Numbered from the stretch's first letter, positions 7,077 through 16,832 are shown. The stretch: DNA of 64,000 bases from Imbroritus primus (GCF_964332355.1 NZ_OZ201293.1:1674001-1738000), one strand, 5' to 3'. The notes: generated by a model not told the origin, from the letters alone. Numbers and translations are program-made.

Positions 7077-8180
7077 TCAGGCTGCATGGCGGCCCCGGGC
7101 CGGCGCCAGGTTCCGCAACGGATGCGTGGCGGCGCTCCATGGCGATGCGAAGAAGCGTGCGACCTCCTCCCGGCTGACCGCATCGACCTCGGCATGCTGC
7201 CAGGCTGGACGGTGATCCTTGTCGATGGCCAGCGCACGGATGCCCTCCACGCCATCGCCGCCGTGAAAGACGTGGCGCATCATGCCTAGCTCGGCCTGCA
7301 GCTCTTCTGTCACGCTATAGGCACGCGCGCGGCGTACCTGCTCGAGCGCCACGCACATCATGAGCGGCGAACGGGTGCGGATCATGGACTGCGTCTGACG
7401 CGACCATTCGCACTCATCCTGCGAGAGCGAAGCCAGGATCGTCGGTACATCGGGAGCAGCAAAATGACGGTCAATCTGGGTGCGCCGGGCCGCCAGCACG
7501 TTCGACATCACGCTGAGATCAGCACGATGCGGAGCACAGGCATCGCGGAACGCTGCCAGCACGGATTCCCCGTCGGTAAATGTCTGATCGCGCAGATGCG
7601 CCAGCACGCCCTGCAGCGCGGCAAATGGCAGGTAGTCATCCGCCAGTCCGGCATACAGCGCCTCGGCGGCTCCGATCACGGCACCGGTCACCCCCAGATA
7701 CTCGCCCACGTGGCCGGGCGCCTGCGCCAGGAACCAGCCCCCGCCCACATCGGGAAACAGGCCGATATTAGTTTCCGGCATGGCCATTTTGGTGCGTTCC
7801 GTCACCAGCCGCAGGTGCGCGCCCTGCGCGACGCCCATGCCTCCGCCCATGACCACCCCATCCATCAGCGCGACCACGGGTTTGGAATACAGATGGATAG
7901 CATGGTCGAGCGAATACTCATCGACAAAGTACTGCTCGAGTACAGTGTCCCATGACGCCGCCATCTGATGAAAAAAGCGGATATCGCCCCCTGCGCAGAA
8001 GGCCTTACCGCCTGCGCCGGCGATGATCACTGCGTGTACCGCCGGGTCCGACTCCCATGCGCGCAACGTGTCGCGCATGGTCAGCAGCATGCTGTGCGAC
8101 AAGGCGTTGAGGGCCTGTGGACGGGCCATCGTCAGATAGCCGATACCGCCCTGCACTTCGCACTCGATCCAGTCCTGCAT
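7077..8180 (-). CDS. Enoyl-CoA hydratase/isomerase family protein, probably 3-hydroxyisobutyryl-CoA hydrolase
   Basis: This is a 367-residue crotonase-fold protein. It has the CoA-binding and oxyanion-hole segments KAFCAGGDIRFFH and VVMGGGMGVAQGAHLRL, and the PETNIGLFPDVGGGWFL signature that marks the 3-hydroxyisobutyryl-CoA hydrolase branch, which is longer than plain enoyl-CoA hydratases. That enzyme releases 3-hydroxyisobutyrate in valine breakdown. The start at 8180 follows GGAGAGAG. No other valine-pathway genes are adjacent, so the substrate is inferred from family signatures only. Confidence 0.85.
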   Translation of the reverse strand: MQDWIECEVQGGIGYLTMARPQALNALSHSMLLTMRDTLRAWESDPAVHAVIIAGAGGKAFCAGGDIRFFHQMAASWDTVLEQYFVDEYSLDHAIHLYSKPVVALMDGVVMGGGMGVAQGAHLRLVTERTKMAMPETNIGLFPDVGGGWFLAQAPGHVGEYLGVTGAVIGAAEALYAGLADDYLPFAALQGVLAHLRDQTFTDGESVLAAFRDACAPHRADLSVMSNVLAARRTQIDRHFAAPDVPTILASLSQDECEWSRQTQSMIRTRSPLMMCVALEQVRRARAYSVTEELQAELGMMRHVFHGGDGVEGIRALAIDKDHRPAWQHAEVDAVSREEVARFFASPWSAATHPLRNLAPARGRHAA

Positions 8181-8248
8181 TGCTCTCTCCAGTGTCCTCC
8201 AGCCTCGCACTCTATCAGAGCCACTCTCATCCCAAACCGACAGGCATG

Positions 8249-8275
8249 AAAAAAGCGCCCCGCAGGACGCTTTTT
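8249..8275 (-). terminator. Rho-independent terminator after typA
   Basis: AAAAAGCG (8250-8257) pairs with CGCTTTTT (8268-8275) through a short GC-rich loop. Read on the - strand the stem ends in a T run 20 bases after the typA stop, so it should terminate typA transcripts before the acyl-CoA gene. Confidence 0.8.
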
Positions 8276-8294
8276 CATGACACGGTCAAAGACA

Positions 8295-10118
8295 TCAGGC
8301 TGCCTCGTCGCGCGCGGCACGCTTGCGCTCGTGCTCCTTCAGGTGACGCTTGCGCAGGCGGATGCTCTTGGGCGTGATCTCAACCAGTTCGTCGTCCGCA
8401 ATGAATTCCACCGCGTACTCAAGCGACATCTGGATCGGCGGCACCAGGCGCACCGCTTCGTCGGTACCGGAAGCCCGCACGTTGGTCAGTTGCTTGCCCT
8501 TGATCGGGTTCACCACCAGATCATTGTCGCGGCTGTGGATGCCGATGATCATGCCTTCGTACAACGGATCGCCCGGCTTGACGAACATGCGGCCCCGATC
8601 CTGCAGCTTCCACAGCGCGTAGGCCACGGCATCGCCATCGTCCTGGCTGATCAGCACGCCATTGTGGCGCTCGCCGACACCACCTTCGCGCAGCGGGGCG
8701 TAGTCGTCGAAGATATGGCTGATCAGGCCGGTGCCGCGCGTCAGTGTCAGGAACTCGCCCTGGAAGCCAATCAGGCCACGTGCCGGAATACGGTACTCGA
8801 GACGCGTGCGGCCCTTGCCATCGGAGGCCATATCGAGAAGTTCGCCCTTGCGACGGCCCAGCTCTTCCATGATGCCGCCCTGGTGGCTGTCCTCGACATC
8901 GACCGTCAGCAGTTCGTACGGCTCGTGCTTGACGCCGTCGATTTCCTTGATCACCACGCGCGGACGAGACACAGCCAGCTCGTAGCCTTCACGACGCATG
9001 TTCTCGAGCAGAATCGTCAGGTGCAGTTCGCCACGGCCCGACACTTCGAATACGGTGTCATCACCAGTATCGGCCACACGCAGCGCGACGTTAGACTTGA
9101 GCTCGCGATCAAGCCGCTCGCGGATCTGGCGGCTGGTCACGAACTTGCCTTCGCGGCCGGCCAGCGGCGACGTATTGACGCAGAAGTTCATGGTCAGCGT
9201 CGGCTCATCGACCTTCAGCATCGGCAGCGCGTCCTGCGCCTCCGGTGCACACACGGTGCAACCGATACCGAGTTCTTCGATACCGTTGATCAGCACGATA
9301 TCGCCAGCTTCCGCTTCCTGAACAATCTCGCGCTCCAGGCCGCTGAACTTCAGCACCTGATTGACCCGGCCCTTGATGGGAGCGCCTTCAGGGCCAAATT
9401 TGACCACGACATCCTGCAGCGGCCGCACGCGACCGCGCGAGATCCGGCCGACGCCGATCTTGCCGACGTAGCTCGAATAATCCAGCGAGATGATCTGCAT
9501 CTGCAGCGGACCATCCGGGTTATCGTCACGCACCGGTACCTTCTCGAGCACGGTGTCGAACAGCGGCTTCATGTCGCCTTCACGCACATCGTCGGTCAGT
9601 CCGGCATAGCCGTTCAGTCCCGAAGCGTACACAACCTGGAAATCGAGCTGCTCATCGGTCGCGCCAAGCTTGTCGAACAGGTCGAACGTCTGGTTGATGA
9701 CCCAGTCAGGGCGCGCACCCGGACGGTCCACCTTGTTGATGACCACGATCGGCTTGAGACCCAGCGCCAGCGCCTTGCGCGTGACGAAGCGCGTCTGCGG
9801 CATGGGGCCTTCCACGGCGTCCACGAGCAGCAGCACGCCGTCGACCATCGACAGCACCCGCTCGACCTCGCCACCGAAGTCGGCGTGTCCCGGGGTATCG
9901 ACGATATTGATGTGGGTGCCGTTGTATTCGACCGCGCAATTCTTCGCCAGGATCGTGATACCGCGTTCTTTTTCGATATCGTTCGAATCCATGACCCGCT
10001 CGGCCACTTGTTCGTTGGCGCGGAAGGTGCCCGCCTGGCGCAGGAGCTGGTCGACCAGTGTGGTTTTGCCGTGGTCGACGTGGGCAATGATGGCAATGTT
10101 GCGAATGGCGCGGGACAT
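8295..10118 (-). CDS. typA: Ribosome-binding translational GTPase TypA/BipA
   Basis: This is a 607-residue GTPase of the EF-G family that acts on ribosomes and in large-subunit assembly, especially under stress or cold. The GTP motifs are clear: AHVDHGKTT (G1, about 12-20), DTPGHADF (G3), NKVDRPGARP (G4). They are followed by beta-barrel domain II, two EF-G-like domains and the BipA-specific C-terminal domain (GRMFVKPGDPLYEGMIIGIH). Length is standard for the family. It lies downstream of truB with a 92-bp gap and ends in a hairpin terminator, so it may be transcribed separately from the rimP-truB operon or at its end. Confidence 0.97.
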   Translation of the reverse strand: MSRAIRNIAIIAHVDHGKTTLVDQLLRQAGTFRANEQVAERVMDSNDIEKERGITILAKNCAVEYNGTHINIVDTPGHADFGGEVERVLSMVDGVLLLVDAVEGPMPQTRFVTRKALALGLKPIVVINKVDRPGARPDWVINQTFDLFDKLGATDEQLDFQVVYASGLNGYAGLTDDVREGDMKPLFDTVLEKVPVRDDNPDGPLQMQIISLDYSSYVGKIGVGRISRGRVRPLQDVVVKFGPEGAPIKGRVNQVLKFSGLEREIVQEAEAGDIVLINGIEELGIGCTVCAPEAQDALPMLKVDEPTLTMNFCVNTSPLAGREGKFVTSRQIRERLDRELKSNVALRVADTGDDTVFEVSGRGELHLTILLENMRREGYELAVSRPRVVIKEIDGVKHEPYELLTVDVEDSHQGGIMEELGRRKGELLDMASDGKGRTRLEYRIPARGLIGFQGEFLTLTRGTGLISHIFDDYAPLREGGVGERHNGVLISQDDGDAVAYALWKLQDRGRMFVKPGDPLYEGMIIGIHSRDNDLVVNPIKGKQLTNVRASGTDEAVRLVPPIQMSLEYAVEFIADDELVEITPKSIRLRKRHLKEHERKRAARDEAA

Positions 10119-10210
10119 GATGTCAGGCTCGCAGTAATCAAAAGTGAAGCCTGAAATTATAGCATGCTGCAGTGCAAGAGCCGTGTCGGCTAAACGACCG
10201 GCGCAAGGTT

Positions 10211-11212
10211 TTATAGCTTGACCAGCCGTTCAGGGCGCAAAGCGCCCGCCTCGATACGTGCCACACCGAGCAATGTGGCGTCTGAGTCACGGTAGACCCG
10301 CACCAGGGTGCCATTGCTCAGGGGCTGTCCGCTTTTCAGCACGTCGCGCAAGGCCAGGCGCTGGCCATGGCCAAAACGGCGCGCCCCCTCGGCGTCCAGA
10401 CGCACCTCGGGCAAGGTGCCCAGAAGACGATCGACGGGCGCCAGCAGTGCCGGACGTGCCAAGTCGTCGCACTCACCCAGCTGTTCCAGCGTCAATGCTC
10501 CGTCCAGCGACAGCGCACCGACGCGTGTACGCCGCAGCGCCGTGAGGTGTGCCCCGCAACCGAGATGCTGGCCAATGTCCTCCGCCAGCGTCCGGATATA
10601 CGTGCCCTTGCTGCACAGCACGCGCAACGTCACCTGGGGCACAGTGCATGACAGGACTTCGATTTCATGGATGGTGACGGCACGTGCCGCACGCTCCACC
10701 ACTTCGCCTGCGCGCGCGTAGGCGTAGAGCGGCTTGCCATCCTTCTTCAGCGCGGAGTACATCGGCGGTACCTGCTCGATTGGCCCAAGGAAGGCGCGTA
10801 CTGCCACATCCACGGCTGCGGCATCGCACGTGACTGGTAATGCCTTCACGACCTCGCCTTCCGCATCGCCCGTGGTGGTCTCCTGCCCCAGGCGCAAGGT
10901 GGCAATGTATTCCTTGTCGGCGTCGAGCAGATCCTGGGAGAACTTCGTCGCCTCGCCAAAACAGAGCGGCAGCAGGCCCGTCGCAAGCGGATCAAGCGTG
11001 CCGGTATGGCCGGCCTTGTTGGCACGCAACAGGCGCTTGGCGCGCACCAATGCGTCGTTCGACGACAGCCCGAGCGGCTTGTCGAGGAGCAGCACGCCGT
11101 GCACGTCGCGGCGCGGCAGCCGGGCAGGACGACCGGATGGCTGCTGGGCGGGCTGTCCGTCAGGGCGCGAATCGGTGGAATCAGTCACGGATGGCGATAT
11201 CGCAGAAGTCAA
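10211..11212 (-). CDS. truB: tRNA pseudouridine-55 synthase
   Basis: TruB isomerises U55 in the T loop of tRNAs. The conserved core GVLLLDKPLGLSSNDAL and the catalytic-Asp segment HTGTLDPLATGLLPLCFGEATKFSQ are present, together with KKDGKPLYAYARAG and the C-terminal PUA-like part. The first in-frame start is a TTG at 11212 that overlaps the rbfA stop; a GTG eight codons later is an alternative. The N-terminal 40 residues are Ser/Pro/Arg-rich and not part of the fold. It is the last gene of the rimP-nusA-infB-rbfA-truB order, and coupling to rbfA by stop/start overlap suggests co-translation. Confidence 0.95.
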   Translation of the reverse strand: MTSAISPSVTDSTDSRPDGQPAQQPSGRPARLPRRDVHGVLLLDKPLGLSSNDALVRAKRLLRANKAGHTGTLDPLATGLLPLCFGEATKFSQDLLDADKEYIATLRLGQETTTGDAEGEVVKALPVTCDAAAVDVAVRAFLGPIEQVPPMYSALKKDGKPLYAYARAGEVVERAARAVTIHEIEVLSCTVPQVTLRVLCSKGTYIRTLAEDIGQHLGCGAHLTALRRTRVGALSLDGALTLEQLGECDDLARPALLAPVDRLLGTLPEVRLDAEGARRFGHGQRLALRDVLKSGQPLSNGTLVRVYRDSDATLLGVARIEAGALRPERLVKL

Positions 11213-11583
11213 GCCTGGTCATCATCCTTGGCGCGCGTGGCGTTGGCCTCGTCGATGAGACGCGACATCTCCACGGCATGTCGTACGGATCCATCGTAAT
11301 GAAAATGCAGGGTCGGCACCGTATGGATGTGCATGCGCTTGAATAGCAGCGAATGCAGATAACCTGCGCGTTCGTTCAGGATCGCCGCAGCCACCTCGGG
11401 TTCGGCACCGAGCACCGTAAAATGCACCTTGGCGTGCGCGTAGTCCGGCGTCAGGGTGACGCTCTGCAGGGTCACCAGCCCCATGCGCGGATCACGGATC
11501 TCGCGCTGGATCATCTGCGCCAGATCCTTCTGGATCTGATCGGCAATGCGCAAGTTGCGCGGGGGCGTACTTTTCTTGGCCAT
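11209..11583 (-). CDS. rbfA: 30S ribosome-binding factor A
   Basis: This is a 124-residue KH-like protein that helps mature the 5' end of 16S rRNA and is needed for growth in the cold. It shows the family opening RNLRIADQIQKDLAQMIQREIRDPRMGLVTLQ and the central VHFTVLG strand, ending with LHFHYDGSVRHAVEMSRLID. The C-terminal TRAKDDDQA tail is slightly longer than minimal forms. The gene lies about 250 bp downstream of infB, a gap that holds two strong hairpins, and overlaps truB. Confidence 0.96.
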   Translation of the reverse strand: MAKKSTPPRNLRIADQIQKDLAQMIQREIRDPRMGLVTLQSVTLTPDYAHAKVHFTVLGAEPEVAAAILNERAGYLHSLLFKRMHIHTVPTLHFHYDGSVRHAVEMSRLIDEANATRAKDDDQA

Positions 11584-11786
11584 GATGAAATTATCCTGTC
11601 GGGATTGACTGCCCGGGCAGCGAGCGCGGCACGCGCTCCGGAATAGTGTCCGGGAAGCCTTGTGGTGGAATCCACCCCCGCCACATCACGCGACGGCCGC
11701 GGCATCCCGATGCCGACCGCCCCGCTTCCCACGGGACACACTCCCCAAAAGCAAACGGCGCACATGAAGTCGCGCCGTTGCAGATC

Positions 11787-11826
11787 TCGCGGTACCGCGA
11801 CCGGAAGAGCGCGAGCCCTCTTCCGG
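11787..11826. terminator. Tandem hairpins downstream of infB
   Basis: A perfect 9-bp stem (CCGGAAGAG 11801-11809 with CTCTTCCGG 11818-11826) is followed on the - strand by a 14-bp perfect palindrome, TCGCGGTACCGCGA (11787-11800). Both lie between infB and rbfA. No T run follows, so attenuation, RNA processing or mRNA stabilisation is as likely as termination. Confidence 0.55.
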
Positions 11827-11836
11827 CCTGCGTACA

Positions 11837-14725
11837 TTACAACGTACGCGCCACCTCGGTAATCTCGTAGACCTCGAGCTGGTCGCCTTCCATGATGTCG
11901 TTGAAGTTCTTGATCGACAGGCCGCATTCGAAGCCCTGCTTCACTTCCTTCACATCGTCCTTGAAGCGCTTGAGCGAATCGAGCTCGCCGTCGTGCAGCA
12001 CCACGTTGTTGCGCAGCAGGCGCACACGCGAGGAACGCTTGACCATGCCATCGAGCACCATACAGCCTGCCACGGCGCCAACCTTCGGCACCTTGAAGAC
12101 CTGGCGGATTTCGATCTGACCGATGACTTCCTCCTTTTTCTCCGGAGAAAGCATGCCCGACATGGCTGCCTTGACCTCGTCTACCGCATCATAAATGATG
12201 TTGTAGTAGCGGATATCGACGCCGTTGCTCTCGGCCAGCTTGCGGGCACCGGCATCGGCACGTGTGTTGAAGCCGATGATGACCGCCTTCGAAGCCGTCG
12301 CCAGGTTGACGTCGGATTCGGAGATACCACCCACCGCGGCGTGCACGATCTGCACGCGCACTTCGCCCGTCGACAGCTTGAGCAGCGATTGCGCCAGCGC
12401 TTCCTGCGAGCCTTGCACGTCGGCCTTGATGATCAGCGGCAGCGTCTTCACGTCGCCTTCCGTCATCTGCTCCATGAGGTTCTCGAGCTTGGCGGCCTGT
12501 TGCTTGGCCAGCTTCACGTCGCGGAACTTGCCCTGGCGGAACAGCGCAACCTCGCGGGCCTTGCGTTCGTCCGGCAGCACAACCACTTCCTCACCAGCAC
12601 GCGGCACCTCGGACAGACCCTGGATTTCCACGGGAATCGAAGGACCAGCTTCCTTGATAGGACGCCCATTCTCGTCGAGCATTGCCCGGACACGGCCATA
12701 TGCCGAACCTGCCAGCACGATGTCACCTCGCTTGAGCGTACCGCTCTGCACCAGGATCGTCGCCACGGGACCCTTGCCCTTGTCGAGCTGAGCTTCCACC
12801 ACGAGACCCTTGGCGGGCGCATCGACCGGCGCCTTCAACTCCAGCACCTCGGCCTGCAGCAGCACCTGCTCGAGCAGATCATCAATGCCCGCACCCGTCT
12901 TGGCCGACACTGGCACGAATGGCGAATCGCCACCGTATTCTTCCGGCACGACTTCTTCGGCCACGAGTTCGGTCTTGACACGATCCGGGTTCGCCTCCGG
13001 CTTGTCGATCTTGTTGATCGCCACGACGATTGGCACACCCGCAGCCTTGGAGTGCGAAATCGCTTCCTTGGTCTGCGGCATCACGCCGTCGTCTGCAGCC
13101 ACCACGAGGATGACGATGTCGGTTGCCTGCGCACCCCGGGCACGCATGGCCGTAAAGGCCTCGTGACCCGGCGTATCGAGGAAGGTGACCACACCACGCT
13201 CAGTCTCGACGTGATAGGCGCCGATGTGCTGCGTAATGCCACCGGCTTCGCCCACTGCAACCTTGGCGCGGCGGATGTAGTCCAGCAGCGAGGTCTTGCC
13301 GTGGTCGACGTGACCCATCACGGTCACGACCGGCGGACGCGGCAGCGCAACGGCATCGCTCGGCTCGGCACCCTCGATGATCAGCGCTTCCGGATCATCC
13401 AGCTTGGCGGCAAATGCCTTGTGGCCCATTTCTTCCACGACGATCATCGCGGTTTCCTGGTCCAGCACCTGGTTGATGGTCACCATCTGTCCGAGCTTCA
13501 TCATCTGCTTGATGACCTCGGATGCCTTGACGGACATCTTGTGTGCCAGATCGCTGACGGAAATCGTTTCGGGCACGTGCACTTCACGCACCACCGGCTC
13601 GGTTGGCGCCTGGAAGGCATTGCGTCCATCGTCGGCCTGGGCACCATGGCGGTTGCGGCCACCGCCACGACCACCCGAACGCCAGCCGGCCACACCGCCA
13701 GAGCTGTCGCCGCGCGTCTTGAGGCCGCGCTTCTTGGCGCCTTCGTCCTGCCAGCCACCAGTCTTGCCTGGCTTGCCTTTCTTGTCAGCCGTCGTCGCCG
13801 TCGCGGGTGCCGTTGTCGTGGTCACCGGCTTCTTGGCATCCTTGCGCACTTCGGTACCCGGCGCCTTCACGGGTTTGTGCAGCGTTCCCGTGGTCTGCTC
13901 GGCCTTGCGCTCCTCGGCGGCGCGTTCGGCCGGCGTCTTCAGCACGCGGGCCGGCGCGGACATCATCTCGCGGATGGCCCGTGCTTCTGCCTCTGCGGCG
14001 GCACGGCGCTTGCGCGCAGCCTCTTCCTCGGCCTTGATCTTTTCGGATTCGATGCGCGCCTGCTCGGCGGCCTGCTGGGCGGCTTCGCGCTCCGAGGCGA
14101 GACGCGATGCATCTTCCTCGGCCTTCTTGCGCGGTGCTTCGTCTGCCGACTCGGCAGCCACCTTGGCAGCTTCAGCCTGTTCCAGCGCCTTCTGCTGGGC
14201 AAGCTCGACCTGACGGCGCTGTTCGGCCTCGAGGGCTTCCTGACGCGCGCGGCGCTCCGCCTCTTCGCGCTCCAGCGCTTCCTGGCGGGCCTTCAGATCG
14301 GCTTCCTGGCGGGCCAGCAGCTCGCTCTGGCGACGCGCCTCTTCTTCCCGGCGCGCCTGCTCGGCCGCGTCGACCACTGCGGCGGCGTTATCTTCCGGCT
14401 CCGCAGCGGCAGGCGTGGGATCGTCGCGCTTCATCAGCACGCGCTTCTTGCGCACCTCGACCTGGACAGTACGGGTCTTGCCCGTGGAATCCGCCTGACG
14501 GATCTCGGAGGTCTCACGCTTGGTCAGCGTGATTTTTTTGCGTGAACTGTCCAGCGGCGCGCCATGTGCGCGCTTCAGATGATCCAGCAGCTGGGCCTTG
14601 TCGGACTCGGTAATCGTATCTTCCGGCGAAGCCTTGCCCAGACCAGCCGCCTGCAGCTGTTCCAGCAGGTTGGCGGCGTCTCGGTTCAGTTCTGCGGCCA
14701 GTTGGGCAACGGTTGTGCTTGCCAT
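11837..14725 (-). CDS. infB: Translation initiation factor IF-2
   Basis: IF-2 brings initiator tRNA to the 30S subunit and hydrolyses GTP on subunit joining. The 962-residue protein opens with the IF2-N domain (MASTTVAQLAAELN). A long, low-complexity linker (about 100-390) is dominated by Ala, Glu, Arg and Gln, and ends in a Gly/Arg-rich patch (WRSGGRGGGRNRHG). The GTPase domain then has VMGHVDHGKTSLLD, DTPGHEAFTAM and AINKID, followed by domains II, III and the tRNA-binding IV. Family lengths vary mainly through this linker. It is the third gene of the nusA operon, 69 bp after nusA. Confidence 0.98.
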   Translation of the reverse strand: MASTTVAQLAAELNRDAANLLEQLQAAGLGKASPEDTITESDKAQLLDHLKRAHGAPLDSSRKKITLTKRETSEIRQADSTGKTRTVQVEVRKKRVLMKRDDPTPAAAEPEDNAAAVVDAAEQARREEEARRQSELLARQEADLKARQEALEREEAERRARQEALEAEQRRQVELAQQKALEQAEAAKVAAESADEAPRKKAEEDASRLASEREAAQQAAEQARIESEKIKAEEEAARKRRAAAEAEARAIREMMSAPARVLKTPAERAAEERKAEQTTGTLHKPVKAPGTEVRKDAKKPVTTTTAPATATTADKKGKPGKTGGWQDEGAKKRGLKTRGDSSGGVAGWRSGGRGGGRNRHGAQADDGRNAFQAPTEPVVREVHVPETISVSDLAHKMSVKASEVIKQMMKLGQMVTINQVLDQETAMIVVEEMGHKAFAAKLDDPEALIIEGAEPSDAVALPRPPVVTVMGHVDHGKTSLLDYIRRAKVAVGEAGGITQHIGAYHVETERGVVTFLDTPGHEAFTAMRARGAQATDIVILVVAADDGVMPQTKEAISHSKAAGVPIVVAINKIDKPEANPDRVKTELVAEEVVPEEYGGDSPFVPVSAKTGAGIDDLLEQVLLQAEVLELKAPVDAPAKGLVVEAQLDKGKGPVATILVQSGTLKRGDIVLAGSAYGRVRAMLDENGRPIKEAGPSIPVEIQGLSEVPRAGEEVVVLPDERKAREVALFRQGKFRDVKLAKQQAAKLENLMEQMTEGDVKTLPLIIKADVQGSQEALAQSLLKLSTGEVRVQIVHAAVGGISESDVNLATASKAVIIGFNTRADAGARKLAESNGVDIRYYNIIYDAVDEVKAAMSGMLSPEKKEEVIGQIEIRQVFKVPKVGAVAGCMVLDGMVKRSSRVRLLRNNVVLHDGELDSLKRFKDDVKEVKQGFECGLSIKNFNDIMEGDQLEVYEITEVARTL

Positions 14726-14794
14726 TCAAACCCTTTCATTGCGTGTTTCACATGGGAACTGCGAATCGCGCCGAAGCGCGGTGACGAGTGCCTG

Positions 14795-16270
14795 TCAGTG
14801 AAACCAGTGTTCCCGCGCTTTCATGATCAGCACCTTTGCCTGCTCTTCGTCCATGCCGGTCATTTCGACCAGTTCATCGACTGCAAGCTCGGCGAGGTCA
14901 TCGCGCGTGTGGATATTGCCTTCTGCCAGTTTGGCGATCAGCTCGGTATTCAGTCCTTCCAGCGTACGCAGTTCCTGCGACACCGCCTCGACCTTTTCTT
15001 CCTTGGCCAGCTCCATCGTCAGCAGCACGTCGCGGGCCCGGTTACGCAACTCGTTGACCGTGTCTTCGTCGAAGGCATCGATCTCGAGCATTTCCTGAAG
15101 CGGGACGTAAGCCACCTCTTCAAGTGTGGAGAAACCTTCTTCGATGAGGATGTCTGCCACTTCCTCGTCAACGTCCAGTTTCTGCATGAACAGCTCACGC
15201 ACGACATTGCTCTCTTCCGCCTGCTTCTTGGCGGATTCGTCGGGCGTCATGATATTGATTTTCCAGCCGGTCAGTTCAGACGCGAGACGGACGTTCTGAC
15301 CGCTGCGGCCAATGGAGATGGCGAGATTCTCTTCATCGACCACCACGTCCATGGCGTGCGTTTCCTCGTCGACCACGATCGACTGCACCTGGGCCGGGGC
15401 CAGCGCGCCGATGACGAACTGGGCCGGATCTTCCGACCACAGCACGATATCTACAGCCTCGCCGCCGACTTCATTGCGCACGGCGGTGACACGCGTGCCA
15501 CGCACGCCGACACAGGTACCGATCGGATCAATGCGCTTATCGTGCGCCACCACGGCGATCTTGGCGCGCACGCCGGGATCACGGGCGGCCGCCTTGATCT
15601 CGAGCAGGCCCTGCTCCATTTCCGGCACTTCGTTCTCGAACAGCTTGACGAGGAACTCGGGGCACGTGCGCGACAGCTCGATCTGCGGGCCGCGGGCGGT
15701 GCGATCGACATTCATGATGTAGGCACGCACGCGGTCGCCAGTCCGCAGGTTTTCCTTCGGAATCATCTGCTCACGCGGCAGCAGTGCCTCGACGCGGCCA
15801 GTCTCGACGATCAAACCCTTCTTGTCGGCGCGCTTGATCGTGCCGGTCATGATCAGTTCGCCACGCTCGAGGTAATCGTTCAGGATCTGCTCGCGCTCGG
15901 CGTCGCGGATCTTCTGCAGGATCACCTGCTTGGCAGCCTGCGCGCCGATCCGGCCGAACTCCACCGATTCGATCTGCTCTTCGATATAGTCGCCCACTTC
16001 GACGGCGGAATCCTGTTCGCGCGCTTCGAACAGCAGGATTTCCTTGTCGGCTTCCTGCAGTCCGGCTTCGTCGGGCACAACCAGCCAGCGGCGGAAGGTT
16101 TCGTGTTCGCCGCTCTCGCGGTCGATCGACACGCGGATATCGACGTCTTCCTCGAAACGCTTCTTGGTCGCGGAGGCCAATGCCGCCTCCAGCGCACCAT
16201 AGACGATGTCCTTGTCAACGTTTTTCTCGCGCGCCAGAGCATCGACGAGCAACAGAACTTCGCGGCTCAT
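14795..16270 (-). CDS. nusA: Transcription elongation/termination factor NusA
   Basis: NusA binds RNA polymerase and nascent RNA, promoting pausing, intrinsic termination and antitermination on rRNA operons. The 491-residue protein has the N-terminal polymerase-binding domain (MSREVLLLVDALAREKNVDKD), an S1 domain, and two KH domains with GVRGTRVTAV and ISIGRSGQNVRLASEL. Two C-terminal acidic repeats follow (LEEVAYVPLQEMLEIDAFDED and its counterpart ending MDEEQAKVLIMKAREHW). Its start overlaps the rimP stop (ATGA), showing translational coupling. Confidence 0.98.
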   Translation of the reverse strand: MSREVLLLVDALAREKNVDKDIVYGALEAALASATKKRFEEDVDIRVSIDRESGEHETFRRWLVVPDEAGLQEADKEILLFEAREQDSAVEVGDYIEEQIESVEFGRIGAQAAKQVILQKIRDAEREQILNDYLERGELIMTGTIKRADKKGLIVETGRVEALLPREQMIPKENLRTGDRVRAYIMNVDRTARGPQIELSRTCPEFLVKLFENEVPEMEQGLLEIKAAARDPGVRAKIAVVAHDKRIDPIGTCVGVRGTRVTAVRNEVGGEAVDIVLWSEDPAQFVIGALAPAQVQSIVVDEETHAMDVVVDEENLAISIGRSGQNVRLASELTGWKINIMTPDESAKKQAEESNVVRELFMQKLDVDEEVADILIEEGFSTLEEVAYVPLQEMLEIDAFDEDTVNELRNRARDVLLTMELAKEEKVEAVSQELRTLEGLNTELIAKLAEGNIHTRDDLAELAVDELVEMTGMDEEQAKVLIMKAREHWFH

Positions 16271-16755
16271 TGCTTGTTCCCTTTCTTCTGAGTTCTTTTG
16301 AAGTCGATCACCGGCACCAGCCTGGCCTTGTCGAGTTCCGCGAGCGTGAACTCCAGCAATGCCGGACCATCCTTGCTCTCGAATTCGAGACCGATCTTTT
16401 CCTCACCGGGCCCGCCGGTGGGTTCATGTACGATTCCGACAAAATTTTTCCGCCCATCCAGCGGAACGCGCAACGTCACCTTGGCTTCGGCGCCGGCGAA
16501 GCGGACAAAATCGGCCAGCTTGCGCAACGGCCGGTCCAGGCCTGGAGACGAGATCTCCAGACGCTCGTAAGCCACATTTTCCACCGTCAACAGGTGCGTC
16601 AACTGATGACTGACCTTTTCGCAGTCATCCACTCCGACGCCATTCTCGGCATGATCGATTGAAACGCGCAGCAGTCCGCCCGGGGCGCGCTCGACATCCA
16701 CGAGCTCGTAACCCATTCCTTCGACGGTTTTTTCAATCAAATCAACCAGTTGCAC
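16267..16755 (-). CDS. rimP: Ribosome maturation factor RimP
   Basis: RimP assists assembly of the 30S subunit. The 162-residue protein has the family N-terminal domain (VDLIEKTVEGMGYELVDVE, then GGLLRVSIDH), the SSPGLDRPL turn and a C-terminal SH3-like barrel, ending in a basic KRTQKKGNKQ tail. Translation starts at GTG (16753-16755) after CAGGA. It is the first gene of the operon, which should start within the 80 bases between here and the rluB terminator; TATGTA on the - strand is a possible -10 element there but is weak. Confidence 0.96.
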   Translation of the reverse strand: MQLVDLIEKTVEGMGYELVDVERAPGGLLRVSIDHAENGVGVDDCEKVSHQLTHLLTVENVAYERLEISSPGLDRPLRKLADFVRFAGAEAKVTLRVPLDGRKNFVGIVHEPTGGPGEEKIGLEFESKDGPALLEFTLAELDKARLVPVIDFKRTQKKGNKQ

Positions 16756-16832
16756 GGTTTTCCTGAGAAATCACTAAGATACATAGGCGCCACTTGGGGC
16801 GCCACAAAATCAACCCCATCACCGCGCCAAAG

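Noticed and set aside
8277..10154. A 625-codon open frame on the + strand opposite typA
   Set aside because: It mirrors the GC-biased codon positions of typA, has no ribosome site or recognisable domain, and typA is certain.
11993..14545. An 850-codon open frame on the + strand opposite infB
   Set aside because: It is an antisense shadow of the low-complexity IF-2 gene, with His/Leu/Arg-rich composition and no domain.
14564..16291. A 575-codon open frame on the + strand opposite nusA
   Set aside because: It is an antisense shadow of nusA; no domain, no ribosome site, and the nusA reading is unambiguous.
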